Source: Tubiluchus corallicola (Eukaryota > Priapulida > Priapulimorpha > Priapulimorphida > Tubiluchidae). From it: DNA of 64,000 nt. Positions 22,953 through 34,269 of this stretch are shown one piece after another (the stretch's first letter is position 1; the number at the start of each line of letters is the position of its first letter). The position numbers and the translations under genes were made by a program. The notes beneath the pieces are model-generated. The model made no database searches, was not told where the DNA came from, and saw nothing but the letters and a program-made list of their open reading frames with translations. The stretch covers positions 10,001-74,000 of the forward strand of contig JAQGDQ010000475.1 of the NCBI GenBank assembly GCA_030141605.1, in the 5' to 3' direction.

Positions 22953-24155
22953 GTATGTAGATTCTCCACTCACTTATTTCCCTGAAAATGGAAGTGGTGC
23001 TGACAAGTCACTGACACAGCAGTGTCTAGTGTTTTGCTGGATTACTGCTGTGTTTACCTGTCTTGAGGGTGGATTTCTTCTATTTTAGAATTCTGCCCGC
23101 CCAAAGTCTACAATAGACGTGACGGGCATATGATAATGATGTTGATGATGAAGAAGAAGAAGGAAAAGAAGAAGGAGGCAGCATAGGAAGCTGACCTTAG
23201 ACAGCTAAACATAAGATAGATGATAGTGCAGACTTGATCTATAGATGAAATAATTTAGTACTGAGGTAACTACTACAACAACCATTAACATTAAAGGAAA
23301 ACATATCCTACTTCATTATAAAGTATGGTGAAAAGTGTACACTTTAAGATCTATAGTAAGCATTTCTGATAATTAAAAATGTGTTATAAAGCCAATTAGT
23401 GGTACTTTTTGACCCCAGTTAGAGATGACATTACAAATTAACATAATTTTCAGCAGCAAAAACACTTCGTGAGCATGCTGCACGTGCTCGCATAAGTGAA
23501 AAATTAAAGTACATTGCTACTGTATAACATTCAGAGTGATAAACAAAAACTAAGCAAAATTTAAGTTTAAAATTCACACTTCAAATTTCCCACTGTGCTC
23601 ATGCATGAGCTCTTGAACATGTGTGTTACGTCACAACTGAGCATATCTGAACTGAGAGGTACAACGTTTCCGAGATGCAATGCAGGTGTTAGTGCCCATA
23701 TAAATTGCAAAATGCATGTAGCAGTGAACAAATAGTTGCACGAACGTAATAATTGTTTAACTTAAGTTACCTATAAAAAAGTGCATTCCTTTCGATGTTT
23801 GATAGGGTAGATTGTTTTCAGCTTGCTTTAGGAATGGGCCAGTTTTCCTTTAAAGATGCCATTCCAGTATCCTTGATGTCAGTGCCGTATGTAGCCAACG
23901 GCCTACAATAGTTAACATAGGACCCATCAGTTAACCTGGTCAGCAAATTACCCTAATATATGTACCTTAATTGGAAAGCTAAAGTAATGCAATTTATTAA
24001 TTTCAATCTGTTGCAATTAATCGTGTTAGATGTACTATGACACTTTTGGGTGCTTGTAGGTTGGTACTCATAAGTGGGAGGTACAACTGGTGGGTTTAGA
24101 GATTTTGGAGAATATAGGCTTGGAATCATAGTGAAATCTGTTTAGGACACTTTTG
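22953..24155. other. Intron of the zinc-finger gene, proximal part
   Basis: Contains a short GAAGAAGAAGAAGGAAAAG patch at 23145. No exon or mobile-element termini were recognised up to 24155. Confidence 0.5.
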
Positions 24156-24157
24156 TA

Positions 24158-24658
24158 CAGTCAACCTCGGATATAAGGGTCACCTCCGGACCGGAAAAAA
24201 TCGTCCCTTTTATCAGATGTCCCTTACAGCCAAAGTGGAGTCAGACCGAGGGTGTATCTAGACCTGTACTTTTCTGAACGTTCACCCATATTTTTATGGA
24301 TTATTTGCTACACATTCAGTGCAGACGGTATGTAGGAAGCTCTTTCAGTGATGCGAGATGTATGTGACCGCAGAAACCGAGCTGTTCTAAGGCCGAGTTT
24401 GCGAAAAATTGGGGTTAAAAATCAATCAATTTCACTTTGATCATGGGGTCCCTTATATGCGAGGTAATTTACCTGGGTTTCTATTACGCAGAACCTGAAG
24501 ATATCGTCCCTTATAATAAAAAGTCCCTTATATCCGAGTACCTTATATGTGAAGATTTTTACATAGGAACAGCGTTACGAAAAATCGGGACCGGTGTTGG
24601 TGGTCCCTTATAATCGAGTGTCCGTTATAAGCGAGTACCTTATACTCGAGGCTGACTG
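24158..24658. mobile_element. MITE with 26-bp TIRs and TA target duplication
   Basis: Starts CAGTCAACCTCGGATATAAG and ends with the near-complement CTTATACTCGAGGCTGACTG, flanked by TA at 24156-24157 and 24659-24660. Internal repeats of CCCTTATA and CCGAGTACC occur in both orientations. CAGT termini with TA duplication fit the pogo/Tc1-mariner group. No transposase frame is present. A truncated relative lies at 59255-59375. Confidence 0.85.
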
Positions 24659-24734
24659 TATGGTACAAGGTTGGCTGCATGAGAATAGGTGGATTAGCTT
24701 CATCATTCTTTTGAATTTTTAGCTCAGTTGTGTT

Positions 24735-25172
24735 ATTATTAATAAAATTCTTTATTTAAAATTTAAAATTGTACGTATATACAAATATTTACATAATATA
24801 CATACAGTGACCCTCTATTTGCAGGGTATGGTTAAAAAAACTTTGTAAATAAAATAGCTGTTATATTCGTAAAACTTTTAAATACCAATAAATCAATATA
24901 CCAATAAAAAAACAACTAAAAGTACCAGTTTACACAAAACGACCTGTATAATATAAAAGTGACAGATATAATATAAAAGTTCAATATTTTATACTAAAGT
25001 TTGTAAAAACGAATCACAAACTAACTCAGAGAAAGCAACTAGCAAGTTTTTGTCACGAGAGGTATAAATTTTACTAATGTTATGAAATTGTAGCCTATTT
25101 GCGAACGCTAATCTTTTATTTTCGTCGACCAGAGTACAATTAAAAAGCAAATGTTCAACTGTTTGTGCTTCC
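24735..25172 (-). mobile_element. LINE 3' fragment
   Basis: Read on the minus strand, 25172-25020 encodes EEAQTVEHLLFNCTLVDENK followed by a hydrophobic helix-like stretch, the same C-terminal LINE motif as at 10502-10786. A tail follows with GCAAATAGAGGGTCACTG and AAATAAAGAATTTTATTAAT, typical of a LINE 3' end. It lies in the zinc-finger gene's second intron, antisense. Confidence 0.65.
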
Positions 25173-25175
25173 TCC

Positions 25176-25360
<185 letters not shown>

Positions 25361-25466
25361 AGTTGTGTTTAAAACTTCGGAGCCACAAGTGATTTTGTTT
25401 CTGTGCTGCTAAAATTCGATATTTCATTTCGGTGCTTCAGTTAATAAATCTTTTAAATTGTGACAG

Positions 25467-25822
25467 ATGCCAAGTCAAAGAAGCGCGAGTATAAATGTCC
25501 ATTGTGTCCGAAGACATTTGCCCAGCGTTCGACGCTGACCACTCACCATCGAGTACATTCCGGAGAACGGCCGTTTGAGTGCCAAAGGTGCAAGCGATCC
25601 TTCACGGACGTGTCCACGTTGAAGAAGCACACTCGGACTCACACGGGTGAGAAGCCATACAAGTGTGACATTTGCTACCGCAGCTTCACGCAGTCGGGAA
25701 ACATGATCCGTCATCGGAGAATCCACGACATCCAAGCAAAAAATGGGCAGGACCTTCTGATGGCGGCCACAGAGATGTTAGGAGGGTATACATGCCAGCA
25801 GGACATGGAAGACACCTTCTAA
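25467..25822 (+). CDS. Zinc-finger gene, terminal exon with three C2H2 fingers
   Basis: Begins after TTAAATTGTGACAG and completes an Asp codon with the upstream exon. It encodes three adjacent C2H2 fingers: CPLC...H-x3-H (25496-25558), CQRC (25580-25642) and CDIC (25664-25726). They are separated by the canonical linkers SGERPFE and TGEKPYK, the hallmark of sequence-specific DNA-binding fingers. A tail of about 30 residues ends in QQDMEDTF. The third finger (SFTQSGNMIRHRRIH) and second (SFTDVSTLKKHTRTH) recall the last fingers of Glass-like proteins, but three fingers are too few to assign orthology. The protein end is encoded in a 62-bp tandem duplication that continues past the stop. Confidence 0.85.
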
Positions 25823-25900
25823 TCGTGACCATGGACATTCTGGGAGGATGTACATGCAAGCAAAACGTGGAAGAGACCTTCTGATGGTGGTCAAAGATCC
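25752..25900 (+). repeat. 62-bp tandem duplication spanning the zinc-finger stop codon
   Basis: GACCTTCTGATGGCGG...CTTCTAATCGTGACC...GACCTTCTGATGGTGGTC: the last 60 bp of coding sequence recur after the stop and would encode LGGCTCKQNVEETF in another frame, parallel to the real LGGYTCQQDMEDTF. Confidence 0.8.
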
Positions 25901-26090
25901 TGCGACTTCTTGGGAATTTGACCTGTTGCAAATCTTTTAACTTTAACGATGTCTCTAATACACACCCTTTAATTAGTGAAGCAATTTTCTTGTAAAGAAT
26001 TTCACAATGATGACAAAATTTAAACTTTAGCCAAGGAATCAGTGGTGGCTCGTATATATTAATTTCGATGGTATGATATATATATATATA
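25901..26090. other. 3' UTR or flank of the zinc-finger gene
   Basis: No AATAAA was recognised here, and a short TA microsatellite sits at 26078-26092, the end of repeat family A. Confidence 0.4.
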
Positions 26091-26870
26091 TATAGATCGC
26101 CGCAAATGGTGCCGCCGTCAAAGCTGTAGCCTCGACTCTTATATATAAGATTCGAGGCTACAGTTTCGACGACGCTACCATTTGCGGTGATCTATACATC
26201 AAACGAAAGGTCTCGATCTAGTGTCGTTCCATTGGGGGGTTTATTTTTCGAATCGAGCCCACCGGGACCAACGTGGGGGGGGGGGCGAAAAACCTCCAAA
26301 AATGGCCATTTTTCGGCCGTTTTTTGCAAAACTTATACCTCTTATTTCTAGAGAACGAGAATGTGCCGGGAGCGGTGTCAATAATGGTTAGATAGCCCGT
26401 TCAGCGGTGGGTGTAGTAGGCGTATTTAGAATTCGCGAGAGGGCCTCAGTGTTCCGTAACGAACGTTTTTCCGGACCCAACTCCCGATTTTTTCGAAATT
26501 TTGGCTAAACAGCCTATAGAAAAAACGTTCTAGGGGCGTTCAGTGGGACTCTCAATAGGAGATATTTAGATAGCTCTTTAGAAAGAGGAAGAATAGGGCT
26601 ACACGTTGATGTGGGCTATGTTTTAGGGCAGGTCCACCGAGAGGAGTAACGACGAGTTAATTAGATATTCTATTTTTGGCAATTTTCGCTTGGAAAACTG
26701 CTGACGCAAAGCCATTGTTCTGACGTCATCCATTATACTCTGCCGGTAACTTTAATTCAATAAAAGCTGCTGCTAGCTTTGCGTTGTGAATGAGGACTAT
26801 GTAGGATGTTCGCGTATTTTTGATTATAAGTGTATTTTTACGCACAATTTTTTGCTGGGCCTTTGCTACG
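26090..26870 (-). repeat. Dispersed repeat family A, copy 2 (inverted, with terminal hairpin)
   Basis: Reverse complement of the family at 17285, including the G10 run at 26275. Its terminal block GATCGCCGCAAATGGTGC occurs twice, head to head (26096-26145 and 26150-26200), forming a palindrome of about 100 bp. This looks like two copies fused tail to tail. Confidence 0.85.
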
Positions 26871-27060
26871 TACACTGGAACTGCAGCAGCCCCTGTTTTC
26901 ACTCAATATTGTCGATAATATTCAGTATAATAAGTCTTCTTCTTTAGTTCTTTTTTATAATTGTACAGAACGAGAGCATGTGAGGGTAGTACTCTACTTC
27001 ACAGCCCAGGACAGTGCGCTCCAGCAACGCGGTGTTTGGCTGTTGTGTACACATGTCTGA
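26870..27060 (-). repeat. Interspersed repeat, partner of 1-205
   Basis: Reverse complement of the window's first 205 bases with scattered substitutions, abutting repeat family A. The 76-codon frame inside is not supported as a gene. Confidence 0.75.
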
Positions 27061-27755
27061 AGCCAAGTAGAGAAAGTACTGTCGTTCATACAGTTTGTTG
27101 TCAGTTGTCACGTGCTTACCGTGAATGGATCAAGCTTGAACTGTGACATTTAGGCCATTAGTAAGCAACTTTTTTTGGTTTAAGATTTTATTAAGTTTAC
27201 GTATAAAGTTTCATACATTTGTTGGTTTAAAATTACAATTACAACACTAAAATTACATACGTTTGTTTCGTTTTACACAGTATTAAAACAATGGCTAGAA
27301 ATTTTCTGAACAAGCACCCCCAGTAATTTTAGCCTAGAGCCGCCACAGCCAGCAATCCCTGTACCCAAGAATGCCAAGGGTCGAAATATCAAAAGCAGTA
27401 GCAAAACGGGTACTACGACCGAACTGTCGACGTTTACGAATGAAAAGACAAATTTTGTGGATCTTCCACGAAATTAGTAAAAGTGTTATGTGTTATTAAT
27501 AATAAGTTAAGTGTTGTGTGTTATTAATAATCAGTATAACGAAACCGTGGTTTTTACCATACATACATTTCACACGAATCAAACAACAGCTGAAATTATT
27601 ATTACTGATTTCTTTGGTTATTTTAGCACTTAGCTGCCAATAATAGCAAAATTTGCAATCTTGATTTTAAATCTAGTCATTGCAGTATTAATCATTGTTT
27701 ATTGTTAGGTTAGTGTAAATTGAGACGATTACTGAAATATTACAATTATTGTACA
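27061..27755. other. Intergenic, nothing recognised
   Basis: AT-rich, with short recurring phrases such as GTTATTAATAAT around 27490. No gene is supportable. Confidence 0.45.
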
Positions 27756-27756
27756 T

Positions 27757-28224
27757 ATGATAACCAGACGGTGAGATGATTACAATTATTGTACATACGA
27801 TAACCAGATGGTGAGATGATTACAATTATTGTACATATGATAACCAGACGGTGAGATGATTACAATTATTGTACATACGAATACGATAACCAGACGGTGA
27901 GATGATTACAATTATTGTACATACGATAACCAGACGGTGAGATGATTACAATTATTGTACATACGATAACCAGATGGTGAGATGATTACAATTATTGTAC
28001 ATACGATAACCAGATGGTGAGATGATTACAATTATTGTACATATGATAACCAGACGGTGAGATGATTACAATTATTGTACATACGAATACGATAACCAGA
28101 CGGTGAGATGATTACAATTATTGTACATACGATAACCAGACGGTGAGATGATTACAATTATTGTACATACGATAACCAGACGGTGAGATGATTACAATTA
28201 TTGTACATACGATAACCAGACGGG
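27757..28224 (+). repeat. 40-bp minisatellite, about 12 copies
   Basis: Unit GAGATGATTACAATTATTGT plus ACATACGATAACCAGACGGT. Variants are CATATGA for CATACGA, ATGG for ACGG, and a six-base AATACG insertion in two units. Confidence 0.97.
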
Positions 28225-28788
28225 TATTTTTTTGTTTTAAATTTGTTTATTATAAACAAGTATTTGTTTACAAGTTAGGCATATCAAGTTTATTTAAATG
28301 TATATCACTAAGTGCGTTATACACTACAAACACTTTGATGCACATATTTACATGTGCCGTCTTAAAGAACGTAAGATTCTCGTTCGTACAATTCTCTACC
28401 TCAAGCGAATCAAGCTGATGTGAAATCATTAGGATGCTGGTATTATTGTTTGAAGAGTTTTTTTTTGTACATATGATTTATGTTTATACAATAACAAGCA
28501 GTGAATGACAATCATTATGGTACATTCGTTATTATTGTTGCTACAGCGTTCTAGTTCTTAAACTATACACCAGTTGCAGAAACTACCTGTAAGTCATGCA
28601 ATCTATGATAGCTTTTTACATTTGCATTATGCACTAAACGTCAGTTTTGAAATAAATCTCCGAAAGACACAACAACAAAACAATTCATCATCATAAACTT
28701 GACAATAACAATAGAAGCAAAACTAGTGCCCCCTGTACTGTTTTATCTAAACATAACTGCGTAGAGTTAGCTTACTTTAGTATGATGT
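28225..28788. other. Intergenic, nothing recognised
   Basis: No supportable gene or repeat. Confidence 0.45.
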
Positions 28789-28789
28789 G

Positions 28790-29096
28790 CAGTGAGTCCT
28801 CACTTAGCGACGCTAACGCGACCAACAAAATGTGACAATGTGTCGTTAAAAGTTGTTAAACGAATCAAAATGTCGTTAAAAGAAAAACAAAACATCCATA
28901 GAAATTAATGCAAAAGCAACGAGATGCGTTCCAAAGGCAAAAATCAATGCTACTTAAACCACATGAATTAAACGTTTTTTTGAGTTTTATGGGTTCTGCT
29001 GACTAATTTCTTTCTGCTTGCTTAGAGGGTGTCAAATGTTCAGCTCGTTAAAACGAAACGTCGCAAAACGGGGAGTCGTTAAGCGAGGACTAACTG
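28790..29096. mobile_element. MITE with 22-bp TIRs
   Basis: CAGTGAGTCCTCACTTAGCGAC at the left end is the complement, with three mismatches, of GTCGTTAAGCGAGGACTAACTG at the right. TA follows the right end and TG precedes the left, so a TA target duplication may have decayed. Repeated TGTCGTTAAAAG phrases lie inside. Confidence 0.75.
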
Positions 29097-29229
29097 TAAA
29101 TTAAAGAACTACAAACCAAACTGATTAAGACGTGTAGGAAAAGGAACTACGTGGATGTCGTGCATAATTGCTTGTTTGGGGAAGTAAAACAACTGACAAT
29201 AAGATGGAAAAGTATTTTAATGCATTGAA

Positions 29230-30065
29230 ACATCGTTAACGAATTGCAGATTCCAAATGCACGAAATACTCAGGCATATGACCCGTCCTGAAGCATTGGT
29301 AAAGTTTGCAATCTTGAGCATATACTAAAGCATTGCTCAGCATGCCTGGTCTAGACGTCTGCTAAAGCGAGCAAATTTGAGGCATATGACTATGTTCTAA
29401 ATATTGGTAAAGTGTGCAATCTTGAGCATGTCCTAAAGCACTGGTAAAGTGTGCAATCCTGAACTCATCCTTAAAGCACTGGTAAAGTGTGCAATCTTGA
29501 ACTCATCCTTAAAGCGCTCACAAAACACCCTTGACCATGTTCTAAAGTACTGACAAAGTGTGTGACCTTGAGGTGTACAACTACATCGCAAAGTTCTGCG
29601 AAAGTGTGCAGTCTTAACCATGTTCTAAACCAAAGGCAAAGTGTGCAATATTGACCATGTTCTAAAGAGCTGACAAAGTGTGTGACCTTGAGGTGTACAA
29701 ATACGTCGCAAAGTATTGTGAAAGTGTAGAGTCTTAACCATGTTCTAAACCGAAGGCAAAGTGTGCAATATTGACCATGTTCTAAAGTATTGACAAAGTG
29801 TGTGACCTTGAGGTGTACAACTACGTCACAGAGTTCTGTGAAAGTGCACAGTCTTAACCATGTTCTAAAGTATTGACAAAGTGTGTGACCTTGAGGTGTA
29901 CAACTACGTCACAGAGTTCTGTGAAAGTGCACAGTCTTAACCATGTCGTAAACCAAAGGCAAAGTGCGCAATCTTGACCATGTTCTAAAGTGCTGTTAAA
30001 GTATGTAATCTTGAGACATATCACAATATTCTATCCATTGTTCTAAATCGGGTTAAAAAGTTGGC
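29230..30065 (+). repeat. Degenerate compound minisatellite
   Basis: Irregular repetition of TTCTAAAG...TGGTAAAGTGTGCAATCTTGA, organised from about 29530 into a longer unit of 110-120 bp that includes GACCTTGAGGTGTACAACTA and GTGAAAGTG(C/T)(A/G)CAGTCTTAACC. Confidence 0.9.
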
Positions 30066-30690
30066 AATCTTGACGAGCATGACCAAATGGTCTTGTAAAG
30101 ATCAGTGTACGCATTGCTATATGCCCTCTGCAGTGTCTTAAAGAATTTTCACAAGTTTTTGTACGTTACGTCATTTGTCAGAAGGCAGTGACTGACGCTC
30201 AAGGAAAAAACTTACAAAACACTGACGGAAGGCACTCTCGAAAGAAATTTGGACTTCATCCAAGTCAAGATTGCACGGTGTAAGAAGTCTCAAAGCTGTG
30301 CAAAAATGATTGCACATGGATCAGCAACATCTTCGACAATGTTTCGAACCATTAAAATTTTGTGTGATATACTACCCGTACCTCCGCAGCAAAAAATTAT
30401 GTACCACCCTGTACAACATTAAACAACTGCACATCGACACAAGCTGGAATGCTATTCTATAATATACTATCGTATGGAATAAGGCTTTGTATAGTATCAA
30501 AATATCAAAGTAATTATGGCACAGACTATGGAAACTGTGGGAACGGTGACAATGATCAATTACAATTGCTATAACAACAGTCATGATAACATTACTACAT
30601 TCAATTGATGGCTGGCTGGCTTCATAAAAATTTCATAATTTATAGCAACGCCAAGAACACCAATGGCGCGTTAGAATGTGCACGTACTAG
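30066..30690. other. Intergenic, nothing recognised
   Basis: The short minus frame at 30372-30584 shows no recognised motif. Confidence 0.4.
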
Positions 30691-30693
30691 TGT

Positions 30694-30800
30694 ACCAGAT
30701 TATAAATCCAGATCCAGGTCTAGATTAAAGATCCAGATCCATGTTCAGATTATAGATCCAGATCCATGACCAGATTATAGTTCCATATCCACGTCCAGGA
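30694..30800. repeat. Short minisatellite
   Basis: Four or five degenerate units of the type CAGATTATAGATCCAGATCCA. Confidence 0.8.
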
Positions 30801-31140
30801 TGAAAGTATAAGAAGCAACAACGAAATGGACAAAACTGTACCAACAGCAGCCTGACTGACTGACCGACCGACTTCAACAACAGCATCGAATAAACTCACC
30901 TAACTGCACTCAAATTATAGGCAACTACAACAGCGACCAGAGGTTTACTTTGTCCCCGTTACTACAGCCAAACAAGACAGTTTTCACCTATTATCTTACA
31001 TATATATAATTTATTTTCAAAACTACCAATATACACAGTAATCATAATCTTTACAACTTCAACTAGTATTTCATTATAACTAAGTAACGTATTTTTGCTT
31101 GGCAATTTAAACTATACATTAGTAAAAGAAGCCAAAATGC
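30801..31140. other. Intergenic, nothing recognised
   Basis: No supportable gene or repeat. Confidence 0.45.
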
Positions 31141-31149
31141 CCATTAAGT

Positions 31150-31206
31150 CTTAAAAAATCTTTATTTTTCTCAGAAGCATTCGTCGCACACGGACTTCAT
31201 CAGCTG
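31150..31206 (-). other. Retroelement 3' segment with hammerhead-like core
   Basis: On the minus strand, CTGATGAAGTCCGTGTGCGA then CGAA, followed by TTCTGAGAAAAATAAAGA. The CUGAUGA...GA(C)GAA arrangement with a GUC/GAC stem resembles the catalytic core of hammerhead ribozymes carried by Penelope-like elements. Helices I and III could not be completed. A related copy lies at 33215-33285. Confidence 0.35.
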
Positions 31207-31243
31207 CACAGAGTAATAAAATAATAGAGTTATAGGAAAATTC

Positions 31244-31465
31244 ATGTGACACTTATATAAAAGCCGCTGTAGTAACTGCCTGTGGTGTGTTATAAAATGC
31301 GCCTTTTACATAAATGTGAAAGTATACATATTTTCCGAGGACAATAAGAAAGATAGACATGTGGCACTTATATAAAAGCCGCTTCAGTAACTGCCTGTGG
31401 TGTGTTATAAAATGCACCTTTTACATAAATGTGAAAGTACACACATTTTCCGAGGAGAATAAGAA
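31244..31465 (+). repeat. Tandem duplication, about 112-bp unit
   Basis: Two copies contain CACTTATATAAAAGCCGCT and CTGCCTGTGGTGTGTTATAA, and a third, diverged relative is at 19480-19590. Confidence 0.9.
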
Positions 31466-31637
31466 CTTTTTCTAAAATCTGACGCCTCTCAAAGTTTGGC
31501 GCCCTAGGCTACATGCTGCAAGTCTTGAAGAGTCTGGCCCTTACAACTCTGTAGTATAGACGCAAAAGACAAGACGTAATTCAAAGAATTCGCATCCTTA
31601 AATGTACAAAAGCCATCAGCATTTTTCCATCGACAGA

Positions 31638-32735
31638 CATAATGAATGTAATCAATGTGATGGTAAGAGAGGTCACTCCGACAAGATTAAGGAAAGAACA
31701 GTTCCCTAACAGATGGAGTAGGAGTAGGTTCACATTTACAATGCGAGTAATTAATGAATGTAATCAATGCGATGGTACCAGAGGTCACTATTACAAAATT
31801 AAGAAAAGAACAGTTCCCCAACAGATGGAGTAGGAGTAGGTTCACATTTGCAATGTAAGTGATTAATGAATGTAATCAATGTGATGGTACCAGAGGTCAC
31901 TCCGACAAGATTAAGAAAAGAACAGTTCCCCAACAGATGGAGTAGGGGTAGGTTCACATTTGCAATGTAAGTGATTAATGAATGTAATCAATGTGATGGT
32001 CCGACAAGATTAAGAAAGGAATAGTTCCCCAACAGGTGGAGTAGGAGTAGGTTCACATTTACAATGCGAGTAATTAATGAATGTAATCAATGCGATGGCA
32101 CCAGAGGTCACTCATACAAGATTAAGAAAAGAACAGTTCCCCAACAGATGGAGTAGAAGGCGGGGTACATTTGCAATGCGAGTGATTAATGAATGTAATC
32201 AACGTGATGGTACCAGAGGTCACTCCGACAAGATTAAGAAAAGAACAGTTCCCCAACAGATGGAGTAGGAGTAGGTTCACATTTGCAATGTAAGTGATTA
32301 ATGAATGTAATCAATGTGATGGTCCGACAAGATTAAGAAAGGAATAGTTCCCTAACAGATGGAGTAGGAGTAGGTTCACATTTACAATGCGAGTGATTAA
32401 TGAATGTAATCAATGTGATGGTCCGACAAGATTAAGAAAGGAATAGTTCCCCAACAGGTGGAGTAGGAGTAGGTTCACATTTACAATGCGAGTGATTAAT
32501 GAATGTAATCAATGCGATGGTACCAGAGGGCACTGCTACAAGATTAAGAAAGGAACAGTTCCCCAACAGGTGGAGTAGGAGTAGGTTCACATTTGCAATG
32601 TAAGTGATTAATGAATGTAATCAATGCAATGGCACCAGAGGGCACTGCTACAAGATTAAGAAAAGAACAGTTCCCCAACAGATGGAGTAGGAGTAGGTTC
32701 ACATTTGCAATTTGAGTAATTAATGAATGTAACAT
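31638..32735 (+). repeat. Minisatellite of about 110 bp, roughly 10 copies
   Basis: Unit landmarks are ATTAATGAATGTAATCAATG, CAGAGGTCACTCCGACAAGA, AACAGTTCCCCAACAGATGG and AGTAGGTTCACATTTGCAAT. Several units lack about 17 bp (GTCCGACAAG variants), giving a short and a long form that alternate irregularly. Confidence 0.97.
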
Positions 32736-33214
32736 GCTGCTCGACACGGTAGTTTAAGCCTCTAATCCTGAGAAGTTCAAGATTCGTCTCGGTAGATACT
32801 GGAAATGCAATCCAGAAAAATATGCAGACCTTGGGTTGCCACAATGGCAACAAGAAATCGTGTGCCACACTTCATGATCGCAGTGTAGCCACCTATTTTG
32901 TTTATTTTTAATAAAGTAAACAAGAAACAATGGAGAGGTCCATATAAGCTGTTATACTTAACCTCTATCCTTCCACAGTAACAGTAATGGTAAAACAAAG
33001 CTATTCAGTGTCCTTAGTTAGCAAAGAAAATTCATAAAGAAGCCATATTAAAAACTGAACTAGAAGAAATATTAAACTTACTAAGTGAGAAAAACTAAAT
33101 TAGTAATTTCACTTGGTTCTTCTAATATATTTGCTAATGTGGCTTCTTTTATTTTAATGACGCTGTATGGCTTCGCTTTAGAAGTAGTTTTAAATGTAAT
33201 TTTTGTTACTGTAC

Positions 33215-33285
33215 TTCTCTGTCCAGCCGGATGAAGTCTGCGAGGGGCGAAATCTTCTGGAAAAATAGAGACTTTATGAGATTGA
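33215..33285 (+). other. Second hammerhead-like retroelement segment
   Basis: CCGGATGAAGTCTGCGAGGG then GCGAAATCTTCTGGAAAAAT: same layout as the minus-strand segment at 31150, including the following TTCTGG.AAAAATA. The first core base is changed (CGGATGA for CTGATGA), which would be expected to weaken self-cleavage. Confidence 0.35.
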
Positions 33286-34265
33286 AATCATGACTCCATG
33301 TGCAAGTAATGTTTAATGCGTGATCTGTGATCCGTAATGCCAGATGTGTATCCATGTTTCCATGTGTCCGTAAACGCCATGCATATTAACAAAACTCGCG
33401 GCGCTCTTTCTGCCATTTTTGGTCGCTATTCGTGAAAATTGCAAGCAATAACTTTTGGAAACCATGTCTCTGTCGAAATTTAAGCGTGATGATTACAGCT
33501 GTGGCATTAGCTTGCTGTTGTACTATTAGATGGAAAAGAAGCACATGTTTTGGGTGCACAACATTTTGGAGGGGAAAGTACAATGGACAGGTATCATCAT
33601 TTAGTGATACTGCAGTCAGATGCACAACACATAACTACATGCTTCTTCCACCTCTCAAGAACTCAAATATTATTGTTTATAGGTCCTAAAGTTACCAAAA
33701 CTCACCTACTATAACTTTCAGAAAGCTAAACAGCAAAAATGGTCAAGAGAAACTTGAAAACTCGCTATAATCACCAAGGCAACGGCGGTTTCCTGCCTGC
33801 GTATTGCTGCGCGATGCGTATTTGGACGATAGTGATCATGCTTTAATGAATACGGATCACGCATTTCTTACACATGGAAACACTTCTACACATTTAAGCA
33901 CAAACTGTCGCATATCCACCATGCATTACGTATGCAAGGATCGGCATTTTGACATCTTTGGCTGTTATGACCACAGCGCATCTCCAGTAAAACATTATCT
34001 TAGATATTTGTGACACTGAAAAATGAATTTCCCTAATACAAATACCTGTAGAGTGAAAATAATATCACACGGATTGCTAAGTAATTTATACAGTACACAC
34101 GATGCTAAGAATAAGCATTAGGAATGGATAAACTAGAAGGCTACAGTATTTCAATGCACCATTTAACATCAATTGTCGAATACGTCAAAAAAGATGTTCG
34201 TTTTCAGAAGTTTTAATTTTATTCTGTTAGATGCAGGAAAACAGCAAGGGAAGGCGGGCAATTGT
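33286..34265. other. Intergenic, nothing recognised
   Basis: Overlapping open frames on both strands near 33386-33689 and one at 33804-34013 show no family motif. Confidence 0.4.
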
Positions 34266-34269
34266 ATAC

